Below, in pieces: positions 8,486 to 17,349 of a DNA stretch of 64,000 nt (position 1 is its first letter; each line of letters begins with the position of its first letter). This stretch comes from DATBIO01 sp036556965 (lineage in GTDB: Bacteria; Acidobacteriota; Vicinamibacteria; Fen-336): positions 1 through 64,000 of the forward strand of contig DATBIO010000272.1 in assembly GCA_036556965.1 (NCBI GenBank). Reading direction: 5' to 3'. The notes under the pieces are model-generated. The model had not been told where the DNA came from. It saw only the letters and a list, made by a program, of their open reading frames with translations, and did not search any database. Position numbers and translations under genes: made by a program.

Positions 8486-10930
8486 TCAGGGCGGCGAGGC
8501 GCAGCCCGCCTCGCCGCCGTCGCCGAGGGCCCATCCCCTCGGCACGGGCGGCGGCTCGGGACGCGGTCCCGCGGCCTCTGTGCGCGCGAGGAAGCGCTCC
8601 ACGGCCGAGAGCGTGGCGCGCCGGTGCGCCGCCGCCGCCCTGTCCGTGGGGGCCGGCCCTCCGGTCAGCCGGCCCGCGATGCGGCGCAGGCCCCACTCCG
8701 CCGCGGCCTGGCCCTCGGGCGTGGCTTCGGGGTGCGCGGCCAGGCGCATCAGCTCGTCGGCGGCGGCGCGCTGCGCGAGCCGGCGCAGGGCGGCGGGCGT
8801 GCCCGCGGCGGCGGGCGCGCCCCAGGTGCGCTCGATCACGCGCCCGACCACCTCCTCGGGCGTGGGCGCGCCGGGGTTGGCCGCCTGCTGGGCGGCCAGG
8901 CGGGCCATGGTCACGGGGGAGAAGAGCCGCCCGAGCACGGCGTGGGCCAGGGCGCGCGCCGCGGTCAGGGGATCGAACACCGGCGCCGCCACGGAGACGA
9001 AGGCCCGCGCGTCGCGGTCGTGGCCGAAGGGAGGGGGCGCCAGCAGCGCCTGCACGCGCGCGGGCACGTCCAGCGCCGCCGGCTCGACGGCGTCGAGGGC
9101 CAGCTCCAGCGCGCGCCGCTGGCGCGCGGGGGACACGGGCCGCGACGGCGGCAGCGGGTCGCCGCGCAGGGCGTAGCGGAACTCGAGGCCGCCCAGGGCC
9201 TTGGTGGCCGCCAGCATGGTCCCGTCGTGCAGGCGGTAGGCCATGGCGAAGCGGCGGGCGAGCAGGCTCATGGGCTCGCCGGGGCGGACGGCCCGCTCGT
9301 CGAAGCGGTCGACGACGAAGCGGCGGACCTCGAGCATGCGGCCGAGCTCCTCCACGGCGTCGGCGCCGTTCACCCACGGGCTGCCCTCGGGATGGGCCGC
9401 CGTGGGCGACTCGTCGGGGTTGGTGACGAAGCGCAGGCCCTTGCCCAGCATCTCGCGCACGATGGCCTCGAGCCCCTGCTCCTCCTGGCCCGGCGCGAAC
9501 TCCGTGTACGCGTACCGGATGGCAAAGGCGTCGTACTCCCCGGGCCCCTCGCGGTAGGCCGCGGACAGGTCGAGGGCGCCGTCCACGAGCCGGAGGAGGG
9601 GAGCGGGGTAGGCCATGACGGAAGCGCGCCCGTCGAAGGCGGCGGCGAAGTTGTGGGCGAGGCCGAGGGTGTGGCCGACCTCGTGCGCCGCGTGCTGGCG
9701 GCGGCGCGCCATGACGAAGGCCTCGCCCTCGGCATCGGCCCCCGCCGCCGGCGCCTCCTTTCCCCGCGCCGGCCGCAGGGCGGCGAAGAGGTCGTAGTTG
9801 GCCAGGGAGCGGTGCGAGTCCATGCGCACCGCGCCCTTGATGATCTCGCCCGTGCGCGGGTCGATGAAGGTGGTGCCCCACGACGCGCCCGCGTCCGTGC
9901 GGTGGACCCACTGCACGACGTTGTAGCGGGCGTCCAGGGCGTCCATGCCCTCCGGCATGTCCTCCACGCGGAAGGCGTCGCGGAACCCGGCCCTCTCGAA
10001 CAGGGCGCTCCACCACAGCGCCCCCTCGCGGAAGGCGCGGCGGTACGGCTCGGGCACGGCGCGGTCGAGGTAGTAGACGATCGGCGTCACCGGCTCGCCC
10101 AGGGCGGCCCCGGGGTCCTTCTTCCTCAGGCGGTGGCGGGCGGCGTAGCGCACCTCGTAGCCCTCGTCGAAGCCGCGCGCGTAGTCGAGGAAGGAGGGGC
10201 CGAAGACGCCGATGCGGGGGTCGAAGCGCCGCGGCTCGTAGCCGGGATCGGGCAGCTTCACGAACGAGTGGTGCTGCCGCACGGAGAGCCAGCGCCCGTC
10301 CACGAGGTTGCGGCGCAGCAGGGGCCCGGGATCGTCGCTGACGAAGGTGAGCGAGGCCTCCACCTCGGTGTTGCGCGGGAAGGCGCGGGTGGCGGGCAGG
10401 TGGATGGCGCTGCGCGCGGTGTCGAGGCCGTAGGCGCCCTGCTGGGCCTCGCGCAGGGCGCCGCGCACGTCCATGGCGTCGCTCAGGAACAGCGGCGTGG
10501 CGTCCACGAGCACGCGGCCGCCCTCCTCGGCCAGGATCTCGAAGCCCGCGGCCACGGTGGGGGCGAAGGACTCCTCCACCGCGCGCGCGGCCTCCCCGGC
10601 CTCGCGGGAGCGGAAGCGCACGTTGCGCAGCACGAGGCGGAGGCGCGGCCCCGTGCGCTCGAACCGGGCCAGGGCCTCGCCGCCCACCATGCCCCGGTCC
10701 AGGCCCACCTCCAGCACGCCCACGCCGGTGGCCAGGGAGACCAGGTAGAGCAGCTCCTCTCCCGGCCGCGCCTCCAGCAGGAGCCGGCCCTTCCCGGCGT
10801 CCCAGTGGAGGGGGAGGAACCCGTCGCGCTTCTCGAAGCCCTTCGCGTACTCGGCGATGGAGGTCGCGGCCCCCGCCTCCGCCGCCATGAGGGCGGCCAC
10901 CACCGCCAGCGCGCGCGCTCTCGCTCCCAA
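8486..10930 (-). CDS. Secreted zinc-dependent metalloprotease (DUF5117/DUF4953 type)
   Basis: An 814-residue exported gluzincin/metzincin-like peptidase. The signal peptide ends near residue 21. The N-terminal part (about 22-200) matches the DUF5117 pattern of these proteins (FLPLHWDAGKGRLLLE, LYLVSLATGVGV). The zinc site HEVGHTLGLAH is at residues 416-426, the extended HExxHxxGxxH form with a third His. The later DxSPxDxxAIRYxY-like segment (DAFAIRYAYTEF) is also characteristic. It would act in the periplasm or outside the cell, with unknown substrate. The start is TTG at 10930, supported by AAGGAGG five to six nt upstream and by the signal peptide beginning there. It diverges from the DUF6265-like gene across a 65-nt intergenic region. 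Confidence 0.85.
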   Translation of the reverse strand: MGARARALAVVAALMAAEAGAATSIAEYAKGFEKRDGFLPLHWDAGKGRLLLEARPGEELLYLVSLATGVGVLEVGLDRGMVGGEALARFERTGPRLRLVLRNVRFRSREAGEAARAVEESFAPTVAAGFEILAEEGGRVLVDATPLFLSDAMDVRGALREAQQGAYGLDTARSAIHLPATRAFPRNTEVEASLTFVSDDPGPLLRRNLVDGRWLSVRQHHSFVKLPDPGYEPRRFDPRIGVFGPSFLDYARGFDEGYEVRYAARHRLRKKDPGAALGEPVTPIVYYLDRAVPEPYRRAFREGALWWSALFERAGFRDAFRVEDMPEGMDALDARYNVVQWVHRTDAGASWGTTFIDPRTGEIIKGAVRMDSHRSLANYDLFAALRPARGKEAPAAGADAEGEAFVMARRRQHAAHEVGHTLGLAHNFAAAFDGRASVMAYPAPLLRLVDGALDLSAAYREGPGEYDAFAIRYAYTEFAPGQEEQGLEAIVREMLGKGLRFVTNPDESPTAAHPEGSPWVNGADAVEELGRMLEVRRFVVDRFDERAVRPGEPMSLLARRFAMAYRLHDGTMLAATKALGGLEFRYALRGDPLPPSRPVSPARQRRALELALDAVEPAALDVPARVQALLAPPPFGHDRDARAFVSVAAPVFDPLTAARALAHAVLGRLFSPVTMARLAAQQAANPGAPTPEEVVGRVIERTWGAPAAAGTPAALRRLAQRAAADELMRLAAHPEATPEGQAAAEWGLRRIAGRLTGGPAPTDRAAAAHRRATLSAVERFLARTEAAGPRPEPPPVPRGWALGDGGEAGCASPP

Positions 10931-10958
10931 GCCGCCCTCCTTGCTCGCCCCGCGCGAC

Positions 10959-10964
10959 TATACT
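10959..10964 (+). promoter_or_regulatory. -10 box for the DUF6265-HtrA operon
   Basis: TATACT sits 31 nt upstream of the ATG at 10996 and leaves a short leader carrying AGGAGG (10984-10989). No convincing -35 is visible. It lies in the divergent region shared with the metalloprotease. Confidence 0.45.
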
Positions 10965-10995
10965 CTGGCCCGCCTTTTCGCCCAGGAGGAGTCGC

Positions 10996-11451
10996 ATGCC
11001 GGCCGTGGCCGTCCTCGCCCTCGTCCTCGCCGCCCCGCCCTCCCTGTCCGACCTCGCCTGGATGGCGGGCTCCTGGCAGGCGGAGGGCCCCGGCCCCGTC
11101 TCCGAGGAGGTGTGGCTGCCCCCCGCCGGCGACAACATGATCGGGATGTGGCGCCTGGTGGCGGACGGCAAGGCGCGCGTCTACGAGTTCCTGACCCTGA
11201 CCCAGGAGGCGGAGGGCCCCGTCCTCCGCTTCCGCCACTTCGACCGGGCGCTGGTGGGCTGGGAGGAGAAGGACAAGCCGCTGGTGCTTCCCCTCGTGCG
11301 CCAGGGGGCGCGCGAGGCCGTCTTCGAAGGGCTGGCCTCGGACGGCACGCGGCTGCGCCTCCACTACCGGCGTCCCGCGGAGGACCGCCTGGCCGTGACC
11401 CTCCTGCGCGGCGACCAGGCGCAGGAGTTCGCCTTCCGGCTCCGGCCGTGA
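10996..11451 (+). CDS. DUF6265-like exported protein
   Basis: A 151-residue protein with a short hydrophobic N-terminus (possible signal peptide ending near LAAPPS). It is followed by LAWMAGSWQAEG, then EEVWLPPAGDNMIGMWRLV and FRHFDRALVGWEEKDKPL. This spacing is the signature of the DUF6265 family of small lipocalin-like beta proteins of unknown role. A strong AGGAGG site precedes the ATG. The TGA overlaps the GTG of the downstream HtrA-like gene by GTGA, so the two are almost certainly co-translated. Confidence 0.75.
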   Translation: MPAVAVLALVLAAPPSLSDLAWMAGSWQAEGPGPVSEEVWLPPAGDNMIGMWRLVADGKARVYEFLTLTQEAEGPVLRFRHFDRALVGWEEKDKPLVLPLVRQGAREAVFEGLASDGTRLRLHYRRPAEDRLAVTLLRGDQAQEFAFRLRP

Positions 11452-12524
11452 GCAGGCCCGCGGTGCTCTCCCTCGCCCTCCTCGTCCTCCTCGGCTGCTC
11501 GCGCGACGCGCACGCGCCCGCCCAGCCGCGCGCGGTGGAGGCCCGGGGCGACCTGGCCGCGGACGAGCGCGCCACCATCGAGCTGTTCGACCGCGTGGCC
11601 CCCTCGGTGGTGCACATCACGAACCTGGCCCTGCGCCGCGGGTTCCTCGACCTCAACGCGGTGGAGGTCCCCCAGGGGACGGGGTCGGGCTTCATCTGGG
11701 ACGAGCGAGGATACGTGGTGACCAACTTCCACGTGCTGCAGGGGGCCCAGGCCGCGCGCGTGCGCCTGGTGGACCAGTCGGAATGGGACGCGCGCCTGGT
11801 GGGGGGAGAGCCGGACAAGGACCTGCTCGTGCTGAAGATCGACGCCCCGCCGGAGAAGCTGCGGCCCATCGCGGTGGGCACGTCCGCGAGCCTCAAGGTG
11901 GGCCAGAAGGTGTTCGCCATCGGCAACCCCTTCGGCCTCGACAACACGCTCACCACGGGCGTCATCAGCGCGCTGGGGCGGGAGATCCGCTCCGTGGGCG
12001 GGCGCGCCATCCAGGACGTCATCCAGACCGACGCCGCCATCAACCCCGGCAACTCCGGGGGCCCCCTCCTCGACAGCGCGGGCCGCGTCATCGGCGTCAA
12101 CACCGCCATCTACAGCCCCGCGGGCACGGGGACCTACATCGGCATCGGCTTCGCCGTGCCCGTGGACATCGTGAACCGCATCGTGCCCCAGCTCATCCGG
12201 GAGGGCCGGGTCACGCGGCCCGGTCTCGGCGTCACCCTGGCCGCGGACACGGTGGCGCGCCGCTGGGGCGTCGAGGGGGCGCTGGTGGTCACGGTGGCGG
12301 AGGGGAGCGGCGCGGCGCGCGCCGGGATGCGCCCCACCCTGCGCGACGAGGAGGGCTACGTGCTCGGCGACGTGATCGTGGCCATCGAGGGCCAGAGGGT
12401 GCGGCGCGCCGACGACGTCTCCCTCATCCTGGAGAAGCACAAGGTGGGGGACACCGTCACCGTGACCGTGCGCCGCGGCGACGAGACGGAAGACCTCGCC
12501 GTGCGCCTCCAGGCCGTGCGCTAG
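11448..12524 (+). CDS. HtrA/DegQ-type serine protease, lipoprotein
   Basis: A 358-residue trypsin-like periplasmic protease with one PDZ domain, probably for quality control of envelope proteins. Residues 1-17 are a lipoprotein signal with lipobox LLGC (Cys17). The catalytic triad is His95 (VTNFHVL), Asp125 (PDKDLLVLK) and Ser203 (NPGNSGGPLL). The PDZ domain occupies about 255-350 and ends DLAVRLQAV. Classical DegP has two PDZ domains and a soluble signal, so this is a one-PDZ, membrane-tethered version. The GTG at 11448 overlaps the upstream stop (GTGA) and opens directly with the lipoprotein signal. The stop TAG shares a CTAG with the convergent GNAT gene. Confidence 0.9.
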   Translation: MSRPAVLSLALLVLLGCSRDAHAPAQPRAVEARGDLAADERATIELFDRVAPSVVHITNLALRRGFLDLNAVEVPQGTGSGFIWDERGYVVTNFHVLQGAQAARVRLVDQSEWDARLVGGEPDKDLLVLKIDAPPEKLRPIAVGTSASLKVGQKVFAIGNPFGLDNTLTTGVISALGREIRSVGGRAIQDVIQTDAAINPGNSGGPLLDSAGRVIGVNTAIYSPAGTGTYIGIGFAVPVDIVNRIVPQLIREGRVTRPGLGVTLAADTVARRWGVEGALVVTVAEGSGAARAGMRPTLRDEEGYVLGDVIVAIEGQRVRRADDVSLILEKHKVGDTVTVTVRRGDETEDLAVRLQAVR

Positions 12525-13381
12525 GAGGCGCCCGGGCCCCCGCCCGGGGGCGGGCGCCGGAGCACGTAGAAGGGCCGGCGGCGGCCCCCTTCGTGCGTGG
12601 GGACGAAGTCGGCGGCCGTGTAGCCCCGCCCGAAGTACGCGCCGAGCGCGCGCCGGACCTTGCCGTGCCAGTCCTCGGCCACCCGCGGCGCGGAGTGGCT
12701 GAGCACGTCCCACTCCGGCGGGATCTCCAGGAGCAGGGCGGGCTCGTCGAGGTCCAGCCTCGGCTCCGAGGCCACCGGCCAGCCCGCCTGCCACTTCACG
12801 TCGTTGATGCGCGGGAAGTCGGGCGCGGGCTCCGTGCGCGGGGGCTCGCCCTCGCGGAGGCGCGTCTCCACGCGCGGCGCGCGCAGCTCCCAGCGCACGA
12901 GCAGGCGGTCCGTGGGCAGGCCGTGGTGCAGCGACGAGCTGGTGATGCCGTACATGTTGGGCAGGAACTCGGTGGCGGTGGCGGCCAGCCGGCGCAGGTT
13001 CAGGTGGGCGTTGCGCGCCTGCATGGGGTCGAAGGTCCAGGTGATGACGTCGATGCCCCGGCGCAGCGCCTCCTCGCGCTGCGCCCACTTCAGGCGCACG
13101 CCCACCCCGCGCGCCTGGTAGTCGGGGAGCACGGCGAGCATGTCCGAGTGCAGGTGCGGCACGCCCCCGCGCAGGGCGGGAAAGGCGTAGGCGAACCCCA
13201 CCGCCTGGCCGGAGCTCGTCTCCGCCAGGTGGAGGAACCCCCCCGCGTGCACGGTGGCGATCAGCTGGAGGGCGGAGTTGATCTCGAGGTCGGAGAGGCC
13301 CCACACCGCGCGCTGCAGGAGCACGCAGGACTCGAAGTCGGCGCCCTCCCGCGCCACGCGCACCCGCACGTCGTCGCCCAT
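12521..13381 (-). CDS. GNAT-family N-acetyltransferase (COG3375-like)
   Basis: A 286-residue predicted acetyltransferase. The GNAT core lies in about residues 1-160: AVGFAYAFPA, then LHSDMLAVLPDYQARGVGVRLKWAQRE, whose ARGVGVRL is the acetyl-CoA-binding Q/RxxGxG/A loop. TWTFDPMQARNAHLNLRRLAA, followed by a FLPNMYG segment, is typical of the large COG3375 group, whose substrates are unknown. The C-terminal half, about 120 residues, is specific to that group. The ATG at 13381 is preceded by TAGACT ten nt upstream (13392-13397), implying a leaderless transcript. The stop is shared as CTAG with the HtrA gene. Confidence 0.8.
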   Translation of the reverse strand: MGDDVRVRVAREGADFESCVLLQRAVWGLSDLEINSALQLIATVHAGGFLHLAETSSGQAVGFAYAFPALRGGVPHLHSDMLAVLPDYQARGVGVRLKWAQREEALRRGIDVITWTFDPMQARNAHLNLRRLAATATEFLPNMYGITSSSLHHGLPTDRLLVRWELRAPRVETRLREGEPPRTEPAPDFPRINDVKWQAGWPVASEPRLDLDEPALLLEIPPEWDVLSHSAPRVAEDWHGKVRRALGAYFGRGYTAADFVPTHEGGRRRPFYVLRRPPPGGGPGAS

Positions 13382-13457
13382 GGGCGCGGGCAGTCTAGCA
13401 CGCGGGTCCCCACCGACCCCGGCGGCCGCGCGTTGCGGGCGCGGCGCTCCCGTCCGG

Positions 13458-13463
13458 TAGAAT
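13458..13463 (+). promoter_or_regulatory. -10 box of a leaderless promoter
   Basis: TAGAAT lies 9 nt before the ATG of the APC permease, with TTGCGG (13434-13439) as a possible -35 at an 18-nt spacing. The oppositely oriented TAGACT of the GNAT gene is only 60 bp away, so the two promoters are back to back. Confidence 0.5.
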
Positions 13464-13472
13464 CCGCGCGCG

Positions 13473-14873
13473 ATGGCCCAGACGGCGCGGGGCGTGGCCG
13501 TGACGGAAGCCGCGCCCCCGGGGGGCGCCACCCTGGTGCGCGGCCTCGGCCTGGTGGACGGCGCCCTGCTCACGGTGGGGGCCGTTCTCGGCACCGGCAT
13601 CTTCCTCACCACCGCCGACATGGCGCGGGTGATGCCGCACGCCGGCCTCCTCCTCCTGGCCTGGGCCACGGGCGGCCTCCTCACCCTGGCCGGGGCGCTG
13701 ACCTACGCGGAGCTGGGCGCGATGTACCCGCGCGCGGGCGGCCCGTACCAGTTCCTGAAGGAGGCCTTCGGGCCCCTGCCCGCCTTCCTCTTCGGCTGGG
13801 CCGCCTTCACCGTGATCATGTCGGGCGGCATCGCCGCCATCGCGGTGGGCTTCGGCGAGTACCTGGGCGCCTTCCTGCCCTTCTTCTCCACGCGCAACGT
13901 GCTGGCCACGCTGCCCCTGGGAGGCTGGACGTGGCGGCTCTCGGGAGGCCAGCTCGCGGCCTGCGCCGCCATCGTCGTCCTCTCCGCCATCAACTACGCC
14001 GGGCTCAAGGCCGGGGCCGGCGTGCAGAACGCGGTCACCGCGGTCAAGATCGCCTCCATCCTGGGCCTGGCCCTGGTCGGCGTCTTCGCCCCCGCCGTGA
14101 CCGCGGTCTCCCTCGGCGGGGCCCTGCCCGGGGGCGCCCTGTGGTCGGCCTTCGGCGTGGCCATGGTGGCGGTGCTGTGGACCTTCGACGGCTGGTACAG
14201 CGTGACCTACGTCGCGGGCGAGATGCGCGACCCCGAGCGCACGGTGCCCCGCGCGCTGGCCCTGGGCTCGCTGGCCGTCACCGTCATCTACCTCCTCGTG
14301 AACGTGGTCTACCTGCGCGCGCTGCCCGTGGCGGCCATGGCGGAGAGCTCCCGCATCGGCGAGTCGGCGGCGGCCGCCCTCTTCGGCGCGGGCGCCGCGC
14401 GCGTGGTGTCGGCGGCGGTGCTCGTGTCGAGCTTCGGCTGCCTCTCCTCCACCATCCTCTACGCCGCGCGCACCTACCTGCCCATGGCCCAGGACGGGCT
14501 CTTCTTCAAGGGGCTGGCCCGCGTGCACCCGCGCTTCCGCACGCCCGCCGCCTGCATCGCCGCCCAGTGCCTCTGGTCCGTCTTCCTGACCCTCTCCGGC
14601 AGCTACGAGCAGCTCTACACCTACGTGGTCTTCATGGTCTTCGTGTTCCACGCCGCGGTGGGCGCGGCCGTCATACGCCTCCGGCGCACGCGGCCGGGCG
14701 CGGCGCGGCCCTACCGGGTGTGGGGCTACCCCGCGGTGCCCCTGCTCTTCATCGTGTCGTCGGTGGCCCTGGTGGCCAACACGCTGGTGGAGAAGCCGCT
14801 CGAGTCCCTGCTGGGGCTGGGCCTGGTGGCCCTGGGCGTCCCCGCCTACCTGTGGTGGCGGCGGCGCGCGTAG
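13473..14873 (+). CDS. APC-family amino acid permease
   Basis: A 466-residue inner-membrane transporter with about 12 transmembrane segments. The first helix carries the APC substrate-binding signature (LTVGAVLGTGIFL), and the third region EMRDPERTVPRALALGS follows the sixth helix as in LAT/SteT-type exchangers. It probably carries neutral amino acids in symport or exchange, which is inferred from the family. The start ATG follows a TAGAAT -10 box by 9 nt. It is the first gene of a same-strand run with the YihY protein and an alpha/beta hydrolase, with short gaps of 28 and 43 nt. Confidence 0.85.
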   Translation: MAQTARGVAVTEAAPPGGATLVRGLGLVDGALLTVGAVLGTGIFLTTADMARVMPHAGLLLLAWATGGLLTLAGALTYAELGAMYPRAGGPYQFLKEAFGPLPAFLFGWAAFTVIMSGGIAAIAVGFGEYLGAFLPFFSTRNVLATLPLGGWTWRLSGGQLAACAAIVVLSAINYAGLKAGAGVQNAVTAVKIASILGLALVGVFAPAVTAVSLGGALPGGALWSAFGVAMVAVLWTFDGWYSVTYVAGEMRDPERTVPRALALGSLAVTVIYLLVNVVYLRALPVAAMAESSRIGESAAAALFGAGAARVVSAAVLVSSFGCLSSTILYAARTYLPMAQDGLFFKGLARVHPRFRTPAACIAAQCLWSVFLTLSGSYEQLYTYVVFMVFVFHAAVGAAVIRLRRTRPGAARPYRVWGYPAVPLLFIVSSVALVANTLVEKPLESLLGLGLVALGVPAYLWWRRRA

Positions 14874-14901
14874 AGGGTCGAGCCGTGAGCCCCCTCGCCG
14901 A

Positions 14902-15687
14902 ATGCGCCTCCTGAAGCGCCTCTGGAAGACGGGCGGCGCCCTGCTCGCGCGCGACACCGCCGTGGTCACGAACGCCATCGCCTTCAACTTCCTGCTGTGC
15001 CTCTTCCCGCTGCTGGTGGTGGCGGTGGCGGCCGCGCAGCGGCTGCCCGCGGGGAGCGCGGACGCGCTGTTCACCGTGGTGCGCCAGCTCATCCCCTTCG
15101 AGCACGAGGCCCTGACGCGGTCGCTGCGGGGGATGGGGAAGCTGGCCCGGGGCCTGGAGGCCCTGTCGCTGCTGCTCATCGTGTGGGGGAGCTCGGGCAT
15201 CTTCATGCCCGTGGAGATGGCGCTGAACCGGGCGTGGGGCGGGCGCCCGCGCGCCTTCGTGCGCAGCCGCCTGCTGGCCTTCGTCCTGACCATGGCCTGC
15301 GGAGCGCTGGCCCTGCTCTCGGTGGCCCTGACCGTGGCCGCGCGCGCCTACCGGGCCGAGTGGCCCGCGGTGGCGGAGTACGGGGCCTGGGCCAGCGGGC
15401 TGCTGCTCACCTACCTCCTCTTCTTCCTCATCTACAGCGTGGCCGCCGATCCGTCGCCCGGGCCCCGCGTCGCCCTGCACGCCGCGCTGTGGGCGGGCAC
15501 CGCCTGGGAGGCGGTCAAGTACCTCTTCGTGATCAACCTCGGCCGCGCCAACCTGCGCCTGTTCTACGGGCCCCTGGCCTTCGCCGTGTCCCTCGTGCTG
15601 TGGGCCTACGTCTCCAGCCTGGTCCTCGTCTTCGGGGCCCTCATGGCCCCCGCGGACGCCAAGCGGCGGCGGCGGGCGGCGGCGTGA
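14902..15687 (+). CDS. YihY/BrkB-family inner-membrane protein
   Basis: A 261-residue membrane protein with about six transmembrane helices. Family features are TNAIAFNFLLCLFPLLVVAVA near the N-terminus, LLIVWGSSGIFMPVEMALNRAWG, and FYGPLAFAVSLVLWAYVSSLVLVFGA near the C-terminus. The name ribonuclease BN is an old misassignment for this family. Its role is not established. No good Shine-Dalgarno site is visible 5' of the ATG, so expression may rely on coupling to the permease gene 28 nt upstream. Confidence 0.85.
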   Translation: MRLLKRLWKTGGALLARDTAVVTNAIAFNFLLCLFPLLVVAVAAAQRLPAGSADALFTVVRQLIPFEHEALTRSLRGMGKLARGLEALSLLLIVWGSSGIFMPVEMALNRAWGGRPRAFVRSRLLAFVLTMACGALALLSVALTVAARAYRAEWPAVAEYGAWASGLLLTYLLFFLIYSVAADPSPGPRVALHAALWAGTAWEAVKYLFVINLGRANLRLFYGPLAFAVSLVLWAYVSSLVLVFGALMAPADAKRRRRAAA

Positions 15688-15730
15688 CGGGCGAGGGGCG
15701 TGTGGTCGAGGTCCCGGAGACCTCCCGGCC

Positions 15731-16669
15731 GTGAAGCGCCGGCTGGCCCTGGTGGCCCTCCTCGTCCTGGCCGTCCTGGGCGCCCTCTGGCTGCGCCCGG
15801 TGCCGGCACCGCGCCCGCCGGGCTCCTGGATGGCGGACGTGGGTGTGCAGCCGGCCTTCGCCACGGTGGGCGGCCTGCGCGTCCGCTACGTGCGGCGCGG
15901 CGCGGGGCCCACGCTGCTGCTCCTGCACGGCCTGGCCTCCTCCATCTACTCCTGGAAGGACGTGATCGGCCCGCTCTCCGCGCGGCACGACGTGATCGCC
16001 CTGGACCTTCCCGGCTTCGGCGCCTCCGACATCCCCCGGGACCTCGACGCCGCCCTCTACCCGCGCGTGGTGCTCGGGCTGCTCGACGGCCTCGGCGTCG
16101 CGCGCGCGTCCGTGGCCGGGAACAGCCTGGGCGGCGCCGTGGCCATCGTCCTGGCCGCGCGCCGGCCCGAGCGCGTCGAGCGGCTCGTCCTCATCGACTC
16201 CGCCGGCTTCAACTTCGACGCCGCCGACCGGCCGTGGGTCCTGCGCCTCGCCGGCTCCGCGGCCGTCACCGGCCTGCTGGAGCGGCTGCCCGTGCAGCGC
16301 CCGCTGGCGCGGCTGGGTCTGCGCCAGGTCTTCCACGACGACCGGCTGGTGACGCCCGAGCGGGTGGCCGAGTACGAGCAGGGCCTGGCGCGCCCCGGGG
16401 CGGTGGCCTTCGTGCGCGAGCTGCTGGACGAGCGGCAGGACATGGGGTTCCCCGGCATCGTGTCCGCGGTGCGCGCGCCCACCCTGATCCTCTGGGGGGC
16501 GGAGGACGCCTGGATCCCCGTGGAGCACGCGCGGCGGTTCGCGGAGGCCATCCCGGGGTCGCGCACCGCCGTGATCCCGGCCTGCGGCCACGTGCCCCAG
16601 GAGGAGCGGCCGGACGAGGTGGCGCGGCTGCTGCTGGAGTTCCTGGACGCTAGGCCAGGTGGCGCCTGA
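15731..16669 (+). CDS. Alpha/beta-fold hydrolase, membrane-anchored or exported
   Basis: A 312-residue hydrolase with an N-terminal hydrophobic segment (residues about 4-22) serving as anchor or signal. The oxyanion loop is LLLLHGLASS. The catalytic triad is Ser132 (AGNSLGGA), Asp259 (WGAEDAWIP) and His287 (CGHVPQEE). This is the common carboxylesterase/epoxide-hydrolase-like fold and the substrate cannot be named. The GTG at 15731 follows a small hairpin, GAGGTC-CCGGA-GACCTC (15708-15724). Its 3' end overlaps the convergent dienelactone hydrolase gene by 20 nt. Confidence 0.85.
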   Translation: MKRRLALVALLVLAVLGALWLRPVPAPRPPGSWMADVGVQPAFATVGGLRVRYVRRGAGPTLLLLHGLASSIYSWKDVIGPLSARHDVIALDLPGFGASDIPRDLDAALYPRVVLGLLDGLGVARASVAGNSLGGAVAIVLAARRPERVERLVLIDSAGFNFDAADRPWVLRLAGSAAVTGLLERLPVQRPLARLGLRQVFHDDRLVTPERVAEYEQGLARPGAVAFVRELLDERQDMGFPGIVSAVRAPTLILWGAEDAWIPVEHARRFAEAIPGSRTAVIPACGHVPQEERPDEVARLLLEFLDARPGGA

Positions 16670-17339
16670 GGAACCCCAGCGTCCGCGTCCAGCTCAGCTC
16701 GGCCGCCGCGCGGTCGTAGACGTCCGCCCGCGTGTCGTTGAAGAAGGCGTGGCGGGTGCCCGCATACGTGTGGAACTCGTAGGCCTTGCCGCTTCGCTTC
16801 AGCGCCGCCTCGAAGGGGGCGACGTTGGCGTTGGCCCCGGGGTCGTGCTCGGCCCAGTGCGCCAGCACCGGCGCCTGCAGCCGGTCGAAGTCGTACGTCA
16901 CCTTCGGGTGGATCCCGTAGAACACGACGCAGGCCCCGACCGTGTCGCCGTTCACGCAGGCCGCGAACAGGCTCAGCGCGCCGCCCATGCAGAAGCCGAC
17001 GGTGGCGACCTTCCGTCCCCCCACGAGCGAGCGCAGGTGCTCCACGGCCTGGCGCAGGTCCCGTTCCGCGCGGGCGATGTCCAGGGCCATGAGGAGCTTC
17101 CCCGCCTCGTCGGGCGAGCGGGTCACGGTGCCGTGGTACAGGTCCGGCGCCAGCGCGGTGAAGCCCTCCGCCGCGAAGCGGTCGGCGACGCGCTTGACGT
17201 GGTCGTTCAGGCCCCACCACTCCTGCACCACGACCACGCCGAGGCCCGTGGGCGACGGGGGGACGGCCAGGTAGCCGTCCGTCGCCTCCGACGACCGGGC
17301 CTCCGTCTCCTGCGGACCGAAGCGGACCATCTCGCCCAT
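16650..17339 (-). CDS. Dienelactone hydrolase family protein
   Basis: A 229-residue cytosolic alpha/beta hydrolase with the Cys-Asp-His triad of the dienelactone hydrolase family: Cys117 (VGFCMGGAL), Asp166 (AEHDPGAN) and His197 (GTRHAFFND). Enzymes of this family open lactone rings in aromatic degradation, but many members have other ester substrates and no catechol pathway gene is nearby. The ATG at 17339 has AGGAGG seven nt upstream. It lies 10 nt downstream of the amidohydrolase gene that ends at 17350, so the two are probably one transcript. Confidence 0.85.
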   Translation of the reverse strand: MGEMVRFGPQETEARSSEATDGYLAVPPSPTGLGVVVVQEWWGLNDHVKRVADRFAAEGFTALAPDLYHGTVTRSPDEAGKLLMALDIARAERDLRQAVEHLRSLVGGRKVATVGFCMGGALSLFAACVNGDTVGACVVFYGIHPKVTYDFDRLQAPVLAHWAEHDPGANANVAPFEAALKRSGKAYEFHTYAGTRHAFFNDTRADVYDRAAAELSWTRTLGFLRRHLA

Positions 17340-17349
17340 GGCCGTCCTC

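Noticed and set aside
14902..15687. Ribonuclease BN
   Set aside because: The YihY/BrkB membrane family carried that name in error; the sequence is a multi-helix membrane protein without nuclease motifs.
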